From Lysobacterales bacterium (GTDB lineage: Bacteria; Pseudomonadota; Gammaproteobacteria; Xanthomonadales; Xanthomonadaceae): a stretch of DNA of 64,000 bases. A program made the translations under genes and the position numbers. The DNA lies in assembly GCA_016718605.1 (NCBI GenBank), contig JADKCY010000002.1, forward strand, positions 1,364,001 to 1,428,000, read 5' to 3'. Within the stretch, counting starts at the first letter, position 1; each line of letters opens with the position of its first letter. Below the pieces are notes generated by a model. That model was given only the letters and a program-made list of their open reading frames with translations, did no database searches and was not told the DNA's origin. Below are positions 48,980-58,146 of the stretch, one piece after another.

Positions 48980-49987
48980 ATGAGTGAAAAAACACCCCTG
49001 ACCATGGCCGAAGTCGCGGCCCGTGCAGGCGTCGCCGAATCGACCGTTTCGCGCGCGCTGGCCGACAATCCGTTGGTTGCGGAAAAGACCCGCCTGCGCA
49101 TCCAGAAACTGGCGGCCGAGCTTGGCTACAGCATCAATCCGGTGGCGCAGAGCCTGCGTTCGCAAAAGACCCGCGTCGTAGCCGTCGCTGTTCCGCTGGT
49201 GCATGAACGTTCGCAGCCACTCTCGGACCCCTTCATGATGGGCATGGTCGCCCAACTGGCAGATGCACTGGCGGCGCGTGGCTACAGCATGCTGCTCAGC
49301 AAAGTGCCTGTACATGAAGAAGACTGGATCGGACGCCTGTTACTACCCGGCCGTGCCGATGGCGTCATCCTCATCGGACAGAGTTTCGAGCATGCCAGCA
49401 TCAATGCCGCCGCACGCAGTGGAAAAGCGGTGGTCGCATGGGGTGCTCAATTACCCGCACAGGTTTATGCCAGCGTCGGAACGGACAATCGACTCGGCGG
49501 TGAACTGGCTGCGTCGCACTTGCTGCAGCGCGGACGGCGAAGGATTGCGTTCCTCGGTGATGAGCGTCTGCCTGAAGTCGGTCAACGTTACGAGGGCTAC
49601 AGCCACGCGCTGCGGCAGCAGGGCCTCATCCCGGATGGCGGCTTGTTGGCGCGTACCCACTTTCGCGCCGAGGATGCGCTGGACGACATCCGCGAATTTC
49701 TGTCAGCACATGCCGACATCGACGGTATCGTTGCCGCGTCGGACGTGATTGCCAACAGCGCCATTCGTGCGCTGGCCGAATCGGGGCGCGGTGTGCCAAG
49801 CGACGTGGCGATCGTCGGCTATGACGACATCGAGCTCGCCAGCTACGCGAATCCACCCCTGACGACGGTGCGCCAGGATCTGGCGGAAGGCGCGCGCCTC
49901 CTGGTCGAGCGCGTGCTCAGTGGTGAAACCGCTGTCGCGCAGTCGGTGGCGATGACACCCGAGCTGATCGTTCGGCAATCGAGCTGA
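48980..49987 (+). CDS. LacI-family transcriptional regulator of the sucrose locus
   Basis: 335 codons. The N-terminal helix-turn-helix and hinge are typical: LTMAEVAARAGVAESTVSRA, then LGYSINPVAQSLRS. The effector domain is of the periplasmic-binding-protein type, with RADGVILIGQ and DVAIVGYDDIELASY. It stands immediately before (convergent with) the symporter gene and near the receptor, amylosucrase and fructokinase genes. Its likely operator is the 16-bp palindrome at 51,789-51,804. In Xanthomonas the comparable regulator is SuxR; here orthology is inferred from context. Confidence 0.9.
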   Translation: MSEKTPLTMAEVAARAGVAESTVSRALADNPLVAEKTRLRIQKLAAELGYSINPVAQSLRSQKTRVVAVAVPLVHERSQPLSDPFMMGMVAQLADALAARGYSMLLSKVPVHEEDWIGRLLLPGRADGVILIGQSFEHASINAAARSGKAVVAWGAQLPAQVYASVGTDNRLGGELAASHLLQRGRRRIAFLGDERLPEVGQRYEGYSHALRQQGLIPDGGLLARTHFRAEDALDDIREFLSAHADIDGIVAASDVIANSAIRALAESGRGVPSDVAIVGYDDIELASYANPPLTTVRQDLAEGARLLVERVLSGETAVAQSVAMTPELIVRQSS

Positions 49988-50005
49988 TCCCACCCACACA
50001 AGCGA

Positions 50006-51601
50006 TCAACGGAACAGCCACACGATAACGGCCGTCAACGTCATCAGCAGTGCCGCTTGCACACGGTAGTTCTGCCATAGCGGCAAGCCTCGCAGTTCAA
50101 TGGTCTCATCGCGGAAGGTTTGTCGTGACCACAGCAGGGCGGTCACTTGTTCGGTCGCTGGCGCAGTCCCCAGCCGACTGACGACCCAATGCGTCAGTAT
50201 GCAGCCGGCCGTCAGGATCGGTGCGACCAGCAGAAAATGCAGTCCCATGGGCGTGCTTGACAGCACATTGGCGTAGAAGAGGCCGGCCCCACCCAGCAAA
50301 CCCACCACGATCGTGGCAAACGCACCACGCGCATTGGCTCGCGCCGAAAACATGCCCACCAGAAACAACGCCACCACGGGTGGTACGGCATACGCCAGCA
50401 CCGCCTGCAGGTATTGCCAAAGCGATTCAAAACGGGCGATCTGCGGCGCCCAAGCGACCGCAATCACCATGAAGACCAGCGTGGTGATGCGCCCGGCGCG
50501 CACCAGTGCTGCGCCATCAGCCTGAGGCCGCCATTGCCGATAGAAGTCCATCGTGACCAAGGTCGCCGCCGAGTTGAAGGTGGAGGCAATGGACGACATC
50601 AATGCGGCCAGAAATCCCGCTACCACGACGCCGATCACGCCGGTTGGCAACAGATCGAACAGCAAGGTCGGATAGACCAGATCCGGACTGCTGAGTTGTG
50701 GATACAGCAACACAGCGCAGGTGCCCGGCAGCACCATCAGCCAGAGCACGGGTAACTTGAGCAGACCGGCAAACAGACTGCCCCAACGGCCATGATTGAG
50801 ATTGCGCGCCGACAGAATGCGTTGCGCCATGAACTGGTTGGTACACCAGAAATAGAAGCCAAGCAGGGGCACCCCAAACAGCAATCCGGTCCACGGCACG
50901 CCCGGATCATTGGCCGGACGAATCAACGACAGTTTGGCCGGATCCACCGCCTGCATCACCGCATCCCAGCCGCCCGCCTTGTCAAACGCAAACACGCTGA
51001 TCAGCACCGCTGCCAGCAACAAGACCAAAGCCTGCACTGTCTCGGTGACCATCACTGCACGCAGCCCACCCGCCATCGTGTAGATCCCCGCTGACAGTGC
51101 CAGTACGCTGACGATCTGCCACAGCGGCACATCCGGCAGGATCAGCTTGAACATCAAAGCACCGCCATACAACGTGCCCGCGGTGTCGACCACGATGTTG
51201 AGGAACAGCGTCAGCGCGGAGAAATACACCCGCGCACGTCGGTCATAGCGGCGTTCCAGATACTCTGGCAGGGTGAACACCTGGGAGCGCAGCAGGAAGG
51301 GCAAGAAGAACACGCAGAAAAACGCCAGCACCACGCTCGCCATCCATTCGTAGTTGTAGACCGCAATCCCCATCGAATAGGCCGCACCGGCCAGTCCGAT
51401 CAGGGTGGTCGAGGAAATATTCGAGGCCAACAGCGCCAGCCCGATAACCGGCCAAGTCGAATCCCGCGAGGCGAGAAAGAAATCCGTCGCGGTACGCTGC
51501 CGGCGCGAGACCCACAGTCCCAGCGCGACGATACCAAGCAGATACACAGCGATGATGCCGATATCGATGCGGGCCAGTGCAGCAGTCACGGTCGGTTCCA
51601 T
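50006..51601 (-). CDS. Sodium:solute symporter (SSS/SGLT family), probable sugar importer
   Basis: 531 codons from the ATG at 51601 (GGAG upstream); the frame extends upstream but without membrane-protein character. About 14 membrane helices. SSS features: GLALLASNISSTTLIGLAGA in helix 1-2, EYLERRYDRRARVYFSALTL and GFLAALMSSIASTFNSAATL (sodium-site Ser residues in helix 8), all as in SGLT-type sugar transporters. It is divergent from the TonB receptor with the LacI-type palindrome between them. In Xanthomonas sux loci this place is taken by an MFS-type transporter; the SSS protein would be an alternative inner-membrane carrier for sucrose or a product. Confidence 0.9.
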   Translation of the reverse strand: MEPTVTAALARIDIGIIAVYLLGIVALGLWVSRRQRTATDFFLASRDSTWPVIGLALLASNISSTTLIGLAGAAYSMGIAVYNYEWMASVVLAFFCVFFLPFLLRSQVFTLPEYLERRYDRRARVYFSALTLFLNIVVDTAGTLYGGALMFKLILPDVPLWQIVSVLALSAGIYTMAGGLRAVMVTETVQALVLLLAAVLISVFAFDKAGGWDAVMQAVDPAKLSLIRPANDPGVPWTGLLFGVPLLGFYFWCTNQFMAQRILSARNLNHGRWGSLFAGLLKLPVLWLMVLPGTCAVLLYPQLSSPDLVYPTLLFDLLPTGVIGVVVAGFLAALMSSIASTFNSAATLVTMDFYRQWRPQADGAALVRAGRITTLVFMVIAVAWAPQIARFESLWQYLQAVLAYAVPPVVALFLVGMFSARANARGAFATIVVGLLGGAGLFYANVLSSTPMGLHFLLVAPILTAGCILTHWVVSRLGTAPATEQVTALLWSRQTFRDETIELRGLPLWQNYRVQAALLMTLTAVIVWLFR

Positions 51602-51788
51602 GCAGGCTCCAGAATGTGTTTTAACCCAATGCGTTACGTGGATCAGGCGGCGGACGGGCGCGACCGTCACGGTTCCTGTCCGTCGTCCGGATGACGGCGG
51701 TGCGACAACCCGTGGCAGGCACCCAAAGCCCGTCTCCACCCGCCACATGCTAGGCAAGCTGCGTCGATCTGGCATTCTGCAGCGCGTA

Positions 51789-51804
51789 TTGCAATCGATT
51801 GCAA
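51789..51804. promoter_or_regulatory. LacI-type operator in the divergent sucrose-locus promoter
   Basis: TTGCAATCGATTGCAA is a perfect 16-bp palindrome with a central CG, the usual form of LacI-family operators. It lies 188 nt upstream of the symporter start and 83 nt upstream of the receptor start. It is the only such palindrome noticed in the locus and is the natural target of the LacI-type regulator at 49 kb. Confidence 0.8.
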
Positions 51805-51886
51805 AGGCGCGTAGAAGGTCGGCGCGCAGCAACACACATTGCCGATCGCCCATGCCGCGACGGCCTCATCCACCGGGAGGAAGCTC

Positions 51887-54340
51887 ATGTCACGCCGCAT
51901 CCAGTCAGTTCGGAACCGCCTCGCTTACGCCATCGCACTGCTGTTGTTACCGTTCGCCGTCACGGCCCAGGAAGACTCCCCCAACGGCGAGGAGGAAACG
52001 GCGCAGCGCGGCCTCAATTTGGACGAGGTGGTCGTGACTGCCAATGCGCTGCCGATCTCCAAAATTCGCAGCAGCGCCTCGGTGAGCACCGTGGGTTTTG
52101 AGGCGGTGGAACAATCCGCGCCGCGCTCAACCGCCGAGATCTTCCGCAACATTCCGGGCATTCGCTCCGAATCCACCGGCGGCGAAGGCAACGCCAACAT
52201 CGCGGTGCGTGGCCTGCCGGTCGCGGCGGGCGGTGCGAAGTTCCTGCAACTGCAGGAAGACGGTTTACCGGTGATGGAATTCGGCGATATCGCGTTCGGC
52301 AACGCGGACATATTCTTGCGCGCCGATGCCAGCCTCGATCGCATCGAAGCGATTCGCGGCGGCGCGGCGTCAACCTTCGCCAGCAATTCGCCCGGCGGCG
52401 TGATCAACTTCATCAGTCGAACGGGCGAGGATGAAGGCGGCCAAGTCGCAGTCACGGCGGGTCTCGACTACGACCACACCCGCACGGACTTTGCCTATGG
52501 CGGCGCACTCGGTGATGGCTGGCGCTTCCACGTCGGCGGCTTTTGGCGGCAGGGCGAAGGTGTGCGCAATGCAGGCTACACAGCGGAGTCCGGCGGGCAG
52601 ATCAAAGCCAATCTCACCCGTGAATTTGACAATGGCTACGCCCGTCTTTATCTGAAACATCTCGATGACCGCGCCATCGGCTATCTGCCAATGCCGGTGC
52701 GCGCAACTGGCAGCAATGGCAATCCTTCTTTGGGCGGCCTCGCCGGCTTCGATCCGCTCAGCGACACCCCGCATTCGCCGTATTTCCTCAGTGCATTGGG
52801 TCTGGACGGCAACAATTCGCCGCGCCGTGCCGACATCGCCGATGGCATGCGTCCGCAGAGCGATGCGATCGGAGCGGAATTCTCCTTCGACCTTGATGGC
52901 GGCTGGTCGCTGACCAATCGCTTCCGTATCACCGACACTCGCGGCCGTTTTGAATCACCGTTCCCTGCCGAGGTCGCAAGCGCGGCAGCGCTGGCCAGTT
53001 CGATTGGCGGCGCAGGGGCAGGCCTGGTCTACGCCAACGGCCCGCAGGCCGGTAGCGTTTTCAACGGCAGCGCGATACGGGTGCATCTGTTCGATGTCGA
53101 GATCAATGACTTCGGCAACGCGCAGAATGACCTGCAACTGGGCCGTCGCTTCGAGCTGTCGGGCGATGCCTTGTTGGACTTGAAGGCGGGCTACTACAGT
53201 TCGCGGCAAAGCATCGACATGGACTGGTTGTGGAACTCCTATCTGCTGGAATTGCAAGGCGAGGACGCGGCGCTGTTGAATGTGATTGATGCCAGCGGCG
53301 CCACCCTCTCCGACGGCGGGCTGTATGCCTACGGCGTGCCGTTCTGGGGCAATTGCTGCACGCGTAGCTACGACACTGACTACCGCATCAACGCGCCGTA
53401 TCTTTCGCTGGCCTGGGCCAGCGGACCGTGGAATGTCGATCTCAGTCTGCGTCGTGATGACGGCACGGCGCGTGGCAGCTATGCCGGTGCGGTTCAGGCC
53501 AACAATCTCGATGTCGACGGCGACGGCCTGATCAGCGCGCCGGAGCAAAGCGTGTCGGTGATTGATGGCGCGCGCCTGCCGGTCAACTATGACTGGGGCT
53601 ATACGTCCTACTCCGCCGGTGCGAACTACCTGTTCAATGCCGACCTGGCGGTGTTTGGTCGGCTCAGTCGCGGCGGACGCGCCAATGCCGATCGCCTGCT
53701 GTTCGGTCGCGTCAATGCCGATGGCTCGGTCCGCTCCCAAGACGCCATTGATCTGGTCGACCAGATCGAATTCGGCGTGAAGTATCGACACAACGACCTC
53801 AGTCTGTTCGCCACGCTGTTCCAGGCCGAAACCGAGGAACAGAACTTCGAAGCCACCACGCAGCGATTCCTGGATCGCGTTTACAAGGCCCATGGTCTGG
53901 AACTGGAAGCGTCGTGGTATCTGGGTGGCTTCAGCCTCACCGGTGGCGCCACCTGGACAGATGCCGAAATCAGCCGCGACGAAATCACACCCGAACTGGT
54001 GGGCAACACGCCGCGACGTCAGGCGACGTGGATCTATCAACTCACTCCAAGCTACATGGGTGAGCGTTACACCGTCGGTGTGAACTTTATCGGCACCACC
54101 GATGCCTATGCACAGGACAACAATCAATTGGTGATGCCGGGCTTCGTGCAGACCAATCTGTTTGCCACCTACTACCTGACCGACAGCTTGAGTCTTGGGT
54201 TCAGCGTCAACAATCTGTTCGACAAACTGGGACTGACCGAAGTTGAAGAAGGCAGCATTGTCGAAGGTAGCGACAACATCATCCGTGCCCGCTCGATTGC
54301 CGGTCGAAGCAGCACGCTGAGCCTGCGCTACGAGTTCTGA
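51887..54340 (+). CDS. TonB-dependent receptor of the sucrose locus (SuxA-like)
   Basis: 817 codons; the start is set by GGGAGG at 51875-51880. A signal peptide ending LLLPFAVTAQ, a TonB-box-like region and plug (about 40-165) with LDEVVVTANALPISKIRSSA and RIEAIRGGAASTFASNSPGG, then a barrel ending SSTLSLRYEF. Divergent from the symporter and followed by the amylosucrase gene, so it is the probable outer-membrane sucrose importer. Orthology to SuxA of Xanthomonas is inferred from gene order. Confidence 0.88.
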   Translation: MSRRIQSVRNRLAYAIALLLLPFAVTAQEDSPNGEEETAQRGLNLDEVVVTANALPISKIRSSASVSTVGFEAVEQSAPRSTAEIFRNIPGIRSESTGGEGNANIAVRGLPVAAGGAKFLQLQEDGLPVMEFGDIAFGNADIFLRADASLDRIEAIRGGAASTFASNSPGGVINFISRTGEDEGGQVAVTAGLDYDHTRTDFAYGGALGDGWRFHVGGFWRQGEGVRNAGYTAESGGQIKANLTREFDNGYARLYLKHLDDRAIGYLPMPVRATGSNGNPSLGGLAGFDPLSDTPHSPYFLSALGLDGNNSPRRADIADGMRPQSDAIGAEFSFDLDGGWSLTNRFRITDTRGRFESPFPAEVASAAALASSIGGAGAGLVYANGPQAGSVFNGSAIRVHLFDVEINDFGNAQNDLQLGRRFELSGDALLDLKAGYYSSRQSIDMDWLWNSYLLELQGEDAALLNVIDASGATLSDGGLYAYGVPFWGNCCTRSYDTDYRINAPYLSLAWASGPWNVDLSLRRDDGTARGSYAGAVQANNLDVDGDGLISAPEQSVSVIDGARLPVNYDWGYTSYSAGANYLFNADLAVFGRLSRGGRANADRLLFGRVNADGSVRSQDAIDLVDQIEFGVKYRHNDLSLFATLFQAETEEQNFEATTQRFLDRVYKAHGLELEASWYLGGFSLTGGATWTDAEISRDEITPELVGNTPRRQATWIYQLTPSYMGERYTVGVNFIGTTDAYAQDNNQLVMPGFVQTNLFATYYLTDSLSLGFSVNNLFDKLGLTEVEEGSIVEGSDNIIRARSIAGRSSTLSLRYEF

Positions 54341-54346
54341 GACGCC

Positions 54347-54371
54347 GGGCGGGCAGCCTCGCTGCCCGCCC
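54347..54371 (+). terminator. Hairpin between receptor and amylosucrase genes
   Basis: A perfect 11-bp stem GGGCGGGCAGC/GCTGCCCGCCC with loop CTC, followed by TTT, starts 6 nt after the receptor stop. It may lower, rather than abolish, transcription into the amylosucrase and fructokinase genes. Confidence 0.7.
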
Positions 54372-54401
54372 TTTCACTGCTTTTCGACCGATCATCGACG
54401 C

Positions 54402-56243
54402 ATGCCTGATACGCCAATGTCACTGATTCCGCCAGCCCTTCCACCTCACTTGTTGGAAACCCAACTTCGGCGGCTGTACGGCCACAGCGAGGGCTTCGAC
54501 GCGTGGTTTCTTGCGCTGCTGGCACGTTTGCGCGATCTACAGGCACTGCGCCCCAGCACGTTGCGCGCACTGGACGCGCAACGCCGAGCGGACTGGTTCT
54601 GCGACCAGCGCATGGTGGGCTATTGCGCCTATGTCGACCGTTTCGGCGGCACGCTACGCGGCGTCGCTGAGCGCGTTCCGTACTTGCAATCACTGGGCGT
54701 TCGTTACCTACATTTGTTGCCGTTTACCCGCCCCCGCGCGGGCGACAACGATGGTGGCTTCGCAGTCGCCGACTATGACGATGTCGATCCCACTCTGGGT
54801 AACGTCGACGATCTGGTCGCTTTGTGCGCGCGCTTGCGCGACGCCGGGATCAGTCTATGTTCGGATTTCGTCCTCAACCATTGCGCCGAAGACCACGCCT
54901 GGGCGCGTGCCGCGCGGGCTGGCGATCCACACTATCGGGCCTACTTCCACGTGATGGAGGATGCCGCCGATGTTGCCGACTGGGAGACGCGGCTCAGACA
55001 GGTCTTCCCGCACACCGCGCCGGGCAACTTCACGCACTGCGAGGCAATGCAGGGCTGGGTATGGACAACCTTCTATCCCTATCAATGGGATCTGAACTGG
55101 TCAAACCGCGAGGTGTTCGCGGAGATGTTGTTCGCCCTGCTGCGCGCCGCCAATCGTGGCGTTGAGGCGTTCCGTCTCGACAGCACTGGCTTTCTCTGGA
55201 AGCGCCGCGGCACCGACTGTATGAACCAAGCCGAGACCCACTGGATTCTGCAAGCGCTGCGCGCCGCTGTGCAGTGGGTCGCGCCTGCCGTGATCCTGAA
55301 GGCAGAGGCGATCGTGCCGATGCGTGAACTACCGCCGTATTTTGGTGAGGGCGAGGCACGCGGTCAGGAGTGCCATCTGGCCTATCACAGCAGTCTGATG
55401 ACTGCGGGGTGGAGCGCACTGGCGCTGGGACGCGGCGATATTCCCGCCGCCGTGTTGCACCATACGCCAGCGCTGCCAGCCAACGCCGGCTGGATCCAGT
55501 ACGTGCGCTGCCACGACGACATTGGTTGGCCCGTGCTGGCTGCAGAATCCAGTGGATCAGGCCGTCTGCGCCCATTTGCTCTGGCAGCGGTCGCTGCGCA
55601 TTTTCATGGCGTCGGTGACAGCGATGCAGAGGGTGAGCCGTTTCAGACAGCACCCACTGGCGAGGTGCACGGCAGCAATGGAATGACCGCAGCCCTGTGT
55701 GGTTTGAGTCGTGCGCGTCGCACGCCAGACCGACAGACTGCGCTGCGCTGCGCCGAGACACGCTTTCTGCTGATGTACGCGCTTGCGCTGGCCGCGCCCG
55801 GCCTGCCGGTGATCTACATGGGCGATGAAATCGCGCTCGACAACGACCACAGCTACCGGAGTGATCCGGCACGCGCGCATGAAGGCCGCTGGCTGCATCG
55901 ACCCTTGATGGCTTGGCAATCCCCGAGTCAACCGCAACTGGCTGATGCATCGGCGTCACGCATCCAAACCGAGTTGCGCACCTGGATCAACCTTCGCCAG
56001 TCCTTGCCGGCGCTTCGACTGGATGCCTCTTGCACTGTGATCGACGCGCCAACGGCCGTGTTGGCTTTCCTGCGCGAGAACTCGCTGTTGGCCATCTTCA
56101 ATTTCAGCAAGCAGATGGTCGCCATGGCACTGCCGCAGGGAACGTGGCGCGACCTGCGTGCCGACGCTTTGCTGCATAGCTCGCTGCCGCTTGAAGGCTA
56201 CGCGGCGCATTGGCTGCAGCGGACCTCGGAGACTCCCCCATGA
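54402..56243 (+). CDS. GH13 amylosucrase / sucrose hydrolase
   Basis: 613 codons (ATG 54417 is an alternative). Matches Neisseria amylosucrase along its length. Conserved features are VDRFGGTLRG, YLHLLPFTRP, DFVLNHCAEDHAWA, the nucleophile Asp260 in EAFRLDSTGF, the acid/base Glu302 in LKAEAIV and His371-Asp372-Asp373 in VRCHDDIGW. These GH13 enzymes cleave sucrose and either build alpha-1,4-glucan (amylosucrase) or release glucose (the Xanthomonas sucrose hydrolase); the sequence alone does not decide. There is no signal peptide, so it acts in the cytoplasm on imported sucrose. The stop overlaps the fructokinase start. Confidence 0.93.
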   Translation: MPDTPMSLIPPALPPHLLETQLRRLYGHSEGFDAWFLALLARLRDLQALRPSTLRALDAQRRADWFCDQRMVGYCAYVDRFGGTLRGVAERVPYLQSLGVRYLHLLPFTRPRAGDNDGGFAVADYDDVDPTLGNVDDLVALCARLRDAGISLCSDFVLNHCAEDHAWARAARAGDPHYRAYFHVMEDAADVADWETRLRQVFPHTAPGNFTHCEAMQGWVWTTFYPYQWDLNWSNREVFAEMLFALLRAANRGVEAFRLDSTGFLWKRRGTDCMNQAETHWILQALRAAVQWVAPAVILKAEAIVPMRELPPYFGEGEARGQECHLAYHSSLMTAGWSALALGRGDIPAAVLHHTPALPANAGWIQYVRCHDDIGWPVLAAESSGSGRLRPFALAAVAAHFHGVGDSDAEGEPFQTAPTGEVHGSNGMTAALCGLSRARRTPDRQTALRCAETRFLLMYALALAAPGLPVIYMGDEIALDNDHSYRSDPARAHEGRWLHRPLMAWQSPSQPQLADASASRIQTELRTWINLRQSLPALRLDASCTVIDAPTAVLAFLRENSLLAIFNFSKQMVAMALPQGTWRDLRADALLHSSLPLEGYAAHWLQRTSETPP

Positions 56244-57130
56244 GCGCCCTACCCTACGCAGGCATTGAGGCCGGCGGCACCAAGTGTCTGCTCGCCATTG
56301 GCCACGGGCACGACAGCATCCTGGAGCGGCATCGCCTCCCGACTGGCGATGCTGACGCCACGCTTGCCGCACTGCGCAGGCAGTTGTATGCCGCCCACAC
56401 CCGTTATGGCGGCTTGCGCGGCGTCGGCGTGGCTGCCTTCGGGCCACTGCAACTCGACCGCCAATCAGCGGATTTCGGGCGGGTGCTGGCGACGCCAAAA
56501 CCGCACTGGCGCGGCGCAGACTGGCGTCAGGTGCTGCCCGATCCCGCGATGCCATTTGCCATCGACACCGACGTCAATGCCGCTGCACTGGCCGAGCACC
56601 GCTGGGGCGCCGGCAAAGGTGTCGCGAGTTTGGTGTATCTCACCGTCGGGACCGGTATCGGCGGTGGCATCGTGATCGATGGCAAGCCGCTTCACGGTGC
56701 ACTGCATCCGGAAATCGGTCATCTGCGTGTGCAACGCCATCTGCAAGACGGGGAATTCAAAGGCGTCTGTCCTTTCCACAACGATTGCCTCGAAGGTCTG
56801 GCAAGTGGCCCTGCCATTCAGGCGCGCACAGGCCAGTCCTTGAGTGATCTCGCAGCGTCGCATCCTTTGCAAGCCATCGTCGCTGACTATCTTGGGCAGG
56901 TGTGCGCGCAGTTGCTACTGACGCTGGCGGCCAATCGCATCGTGATTGGTGGCGGGGTCCTGCAGGCCAGCGGATTGATCGACGCGATCCGTCAGCGCTG
57001 CACGCACTGGATCGGCGGCTATTTGCCCGCGTGCGATGGCGATGCGTTGTCATCGCGCATCGTCATGCCGCGATTTGCGGACGCAGGATTGATCGGTGCC
57101 TTGGCGCTCGCAATGCCTGCCAGCGACTGA
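56240..57130 (+). CDS. ROK-family fructokinase
   Basis: 296 codons from the ATG overlapping the amylosucrase stop (ATGA). The N-terminal nucleotide-binding motif GIEAGGTKCLLAIG, FAIDTDVNAAALAEHRWGAG with the catalytic Asp, VGTGIGGGIVIDGK and the zinc motif HPEIGHLRV... CPFHNDCLEGLASGPA (His and three Cys) are those of ROK fructokinases. It phosphorylates the fructose released by sucrose cleavage; the coupling to the preceding gene supports this. Confidence 0.93.
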   Translation: MSALPYAGIEAGGTKCLLAIGHGHDSILERHRLPTGDADATLAALRRQLYAAHTRYGGLRGVGVAAFGPLQLDRQSADFGRVLATPKPHWRGADWRQVLPDPAMPFAIDTDVNAAALAEHRWGAGKGVASLVYLTVGTGIGGGIVIDGKPLHGALHPEIGHLRVQRHLQDGEFKGVCPFHNDCLEGLASGPAIQARTGQSLSDLAASHPLQAIVADYLGQVCAQLLLTLAANRIVIGGGVLQASGLIDAIRQRCTHWIGGYLPACDGDALSSRIVMPRFADAGLIGALALAMPASD

Positions 57131-57219
57131 TCTCCTCGCGTCATCGCGTTGTCGTAATGTCGAACCCTTCACAGCTTCGGCATTTGGCAAGCCAGAGCAC
57201 GGCGCCGCGCTCAAAAATC

Positions 57220-57233
57220 TTGACATGCGTCAA
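57220..57233 (+). promoter_or_regulatory. Symmetric FNR-type box with a fitting promoter
   Basis: TTGACATGCGTCAA: perfect TTGAC/GTCAA half-sites with 4-nt spacing. A centre at -41.5 would set the transcription start near 57268 with a -10 element at about 57256-57261 (ACAAAT, preceded by TG), a 24-nt leader and a GGGGAG ribosome-binding site at 57277-57282 before the ATG at 57292. Geometry is that of an FNR class II promoter. Confidence 0.68.
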
Positions 57234-57291
57234 TGCAGTCGCGCACTTGGTAATGACAAATCGAGCCCTTCGCCTCGGGGAGATTGCCACC

Positions 57292-57456
57292 ATGAACGAC
57301 CAAGCAGAACAGTTGCACTTTGCACTCAGCGCACTCGATACCGCCGCCCACGCGATCCATCAAGTCATGGACATCGTGCCGGAAGCTGGACTCGAACAAG
57401 TTGTCGAACACCTGCGCACGGTGGTCGCGCAAATCGACGCCCGGCTGCACGGTTAG
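57292..57456 (+). CDS. 54-residue protein under a predicted FNR promoter
   Basis: ATG at 57292 with GGGGAG 9 nt upstream. The protein (MNDQAEQLHFALSALDTAAH, then AIHQVMDIVPEAGLEQVVEH and LRTVVAQIDARLHG) looks like two amphipathic helices, with no cysteine, membrane segment or signal. No family recognised. It lies between fructokinase and a toxin-antitoxin pair, so its neighbours do not explain it; the FNR-type box suggests production without oxygen. Confidence 0.6.
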   Translation: MNDQAEQLHFALSALDTAAHAIHQVMDIVPEAGLEQVVEHLRTVVAQIDARLHG

Positions 57457-57507
57457 GGTCACCGCGGCATCTGTCGGGGGAGCAATAGCAGCGATAAAAC
57501 CGGATGG

Positions 57508-57540
57508 GTGAACTGTTGGGCAGGGAGAAGTGAACTATTG
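57508..57540. repeat. Direct repeats upstream of the toxin-antitoxin pair
   Basis: GTGAACTGTTG (57508-57518) and GTGAACTATTG (57530-57540) are spaced 22 bp, two helical turns; a third GTGAAC lies at 57589-57594. They sit about 150 nt before the antitoxin start and could be binding sites of an autoregulating antitoxin. Confidence 0.45.
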
Positions 57541-57685
57541 CCCGCTCCACTTCGGGAGGCGGCCCCATCCCCGATGCTGGCGGGCTAGGTGAACCGAAGC
57601 AGCAGCCTGTCGTTTAGATCGTTTGTTGCGTTTATTTCGATTGCGTGCTAGCCTCTCCTTTTACCTCCCCGCCGAGGCTAGGACC

Positions 57686-58144
57686 ATGAACGCTCTCGTC
57701 TCCTCGCCACTTCCCTCCCAGCTACCAACGGCGCAGGAGGCCCGCCTTGCCGGCGAGAGCAGCCGGCTGCTCGCGGCCTGCATTGGCCACGGTGCCGCGG
57801 CCCGGCTGCGGGTGATCGATGGCGACCAGGAGATAGAGGTGCCGGTGTCAGCGCTGCGGATGCTGGTCGACATCCTGGCGCAGATGGCACGCGGCAACGC
57901 GGTCAGCATCGTTCCTATCCATGCTGAGCTGACCACCCAGGAGGCGGCCGACTTCCTCAACGTCTCGCGCCCGTTTCTGGTTGGATTGCTGGAGGCCGGC
58001 GAGCTGCCGTTCCGCAAGGTCGGCACGCATCGCCGCGTGATGTTTAAGGATCTGATGGAGTACCGCGCCCGATCGCAGGTCAACCGCAAGGCCGCGCTTG
58101 ATGAGCTGGCGCGCGACGCACAAGAGCTCGGCATGGGCTACTGA
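57686..58144 (+). CDS. HTH-domain antitoxin (excisionase-like)
   Basis: 152 codons from the ATG at 57686 (AGGCTAGGA upstream). The C-terminal half holds an excisionase/MerR-like helix-turn-helix: AELTTQEAADFLNVSRPFLV then LLEAGELPFRKVGTHRRVMF. The N-terminal half (about 25-75) is unassigned. It is followed 2 nt later by a PIN-domain gene, an arrangement known for type II toxin-antitoxin pairs where this protein binds DNA and probably the toxin. Confidence 0.85.
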   Translation: MNALVSSPLPSQLPTAQEARLAGESSRLLAACIGHGAAARLRVIDGDQEIEVPVSALRMLVDILAQMARGNAVSIVPIHAELTTQEAADFLNVSRPFLVGLLEAGELPFRKVGTHRRVMFKDLMEYRARSQVNRKAALDELARDAQELGMGY

Positions 58145-58146
58145 GC

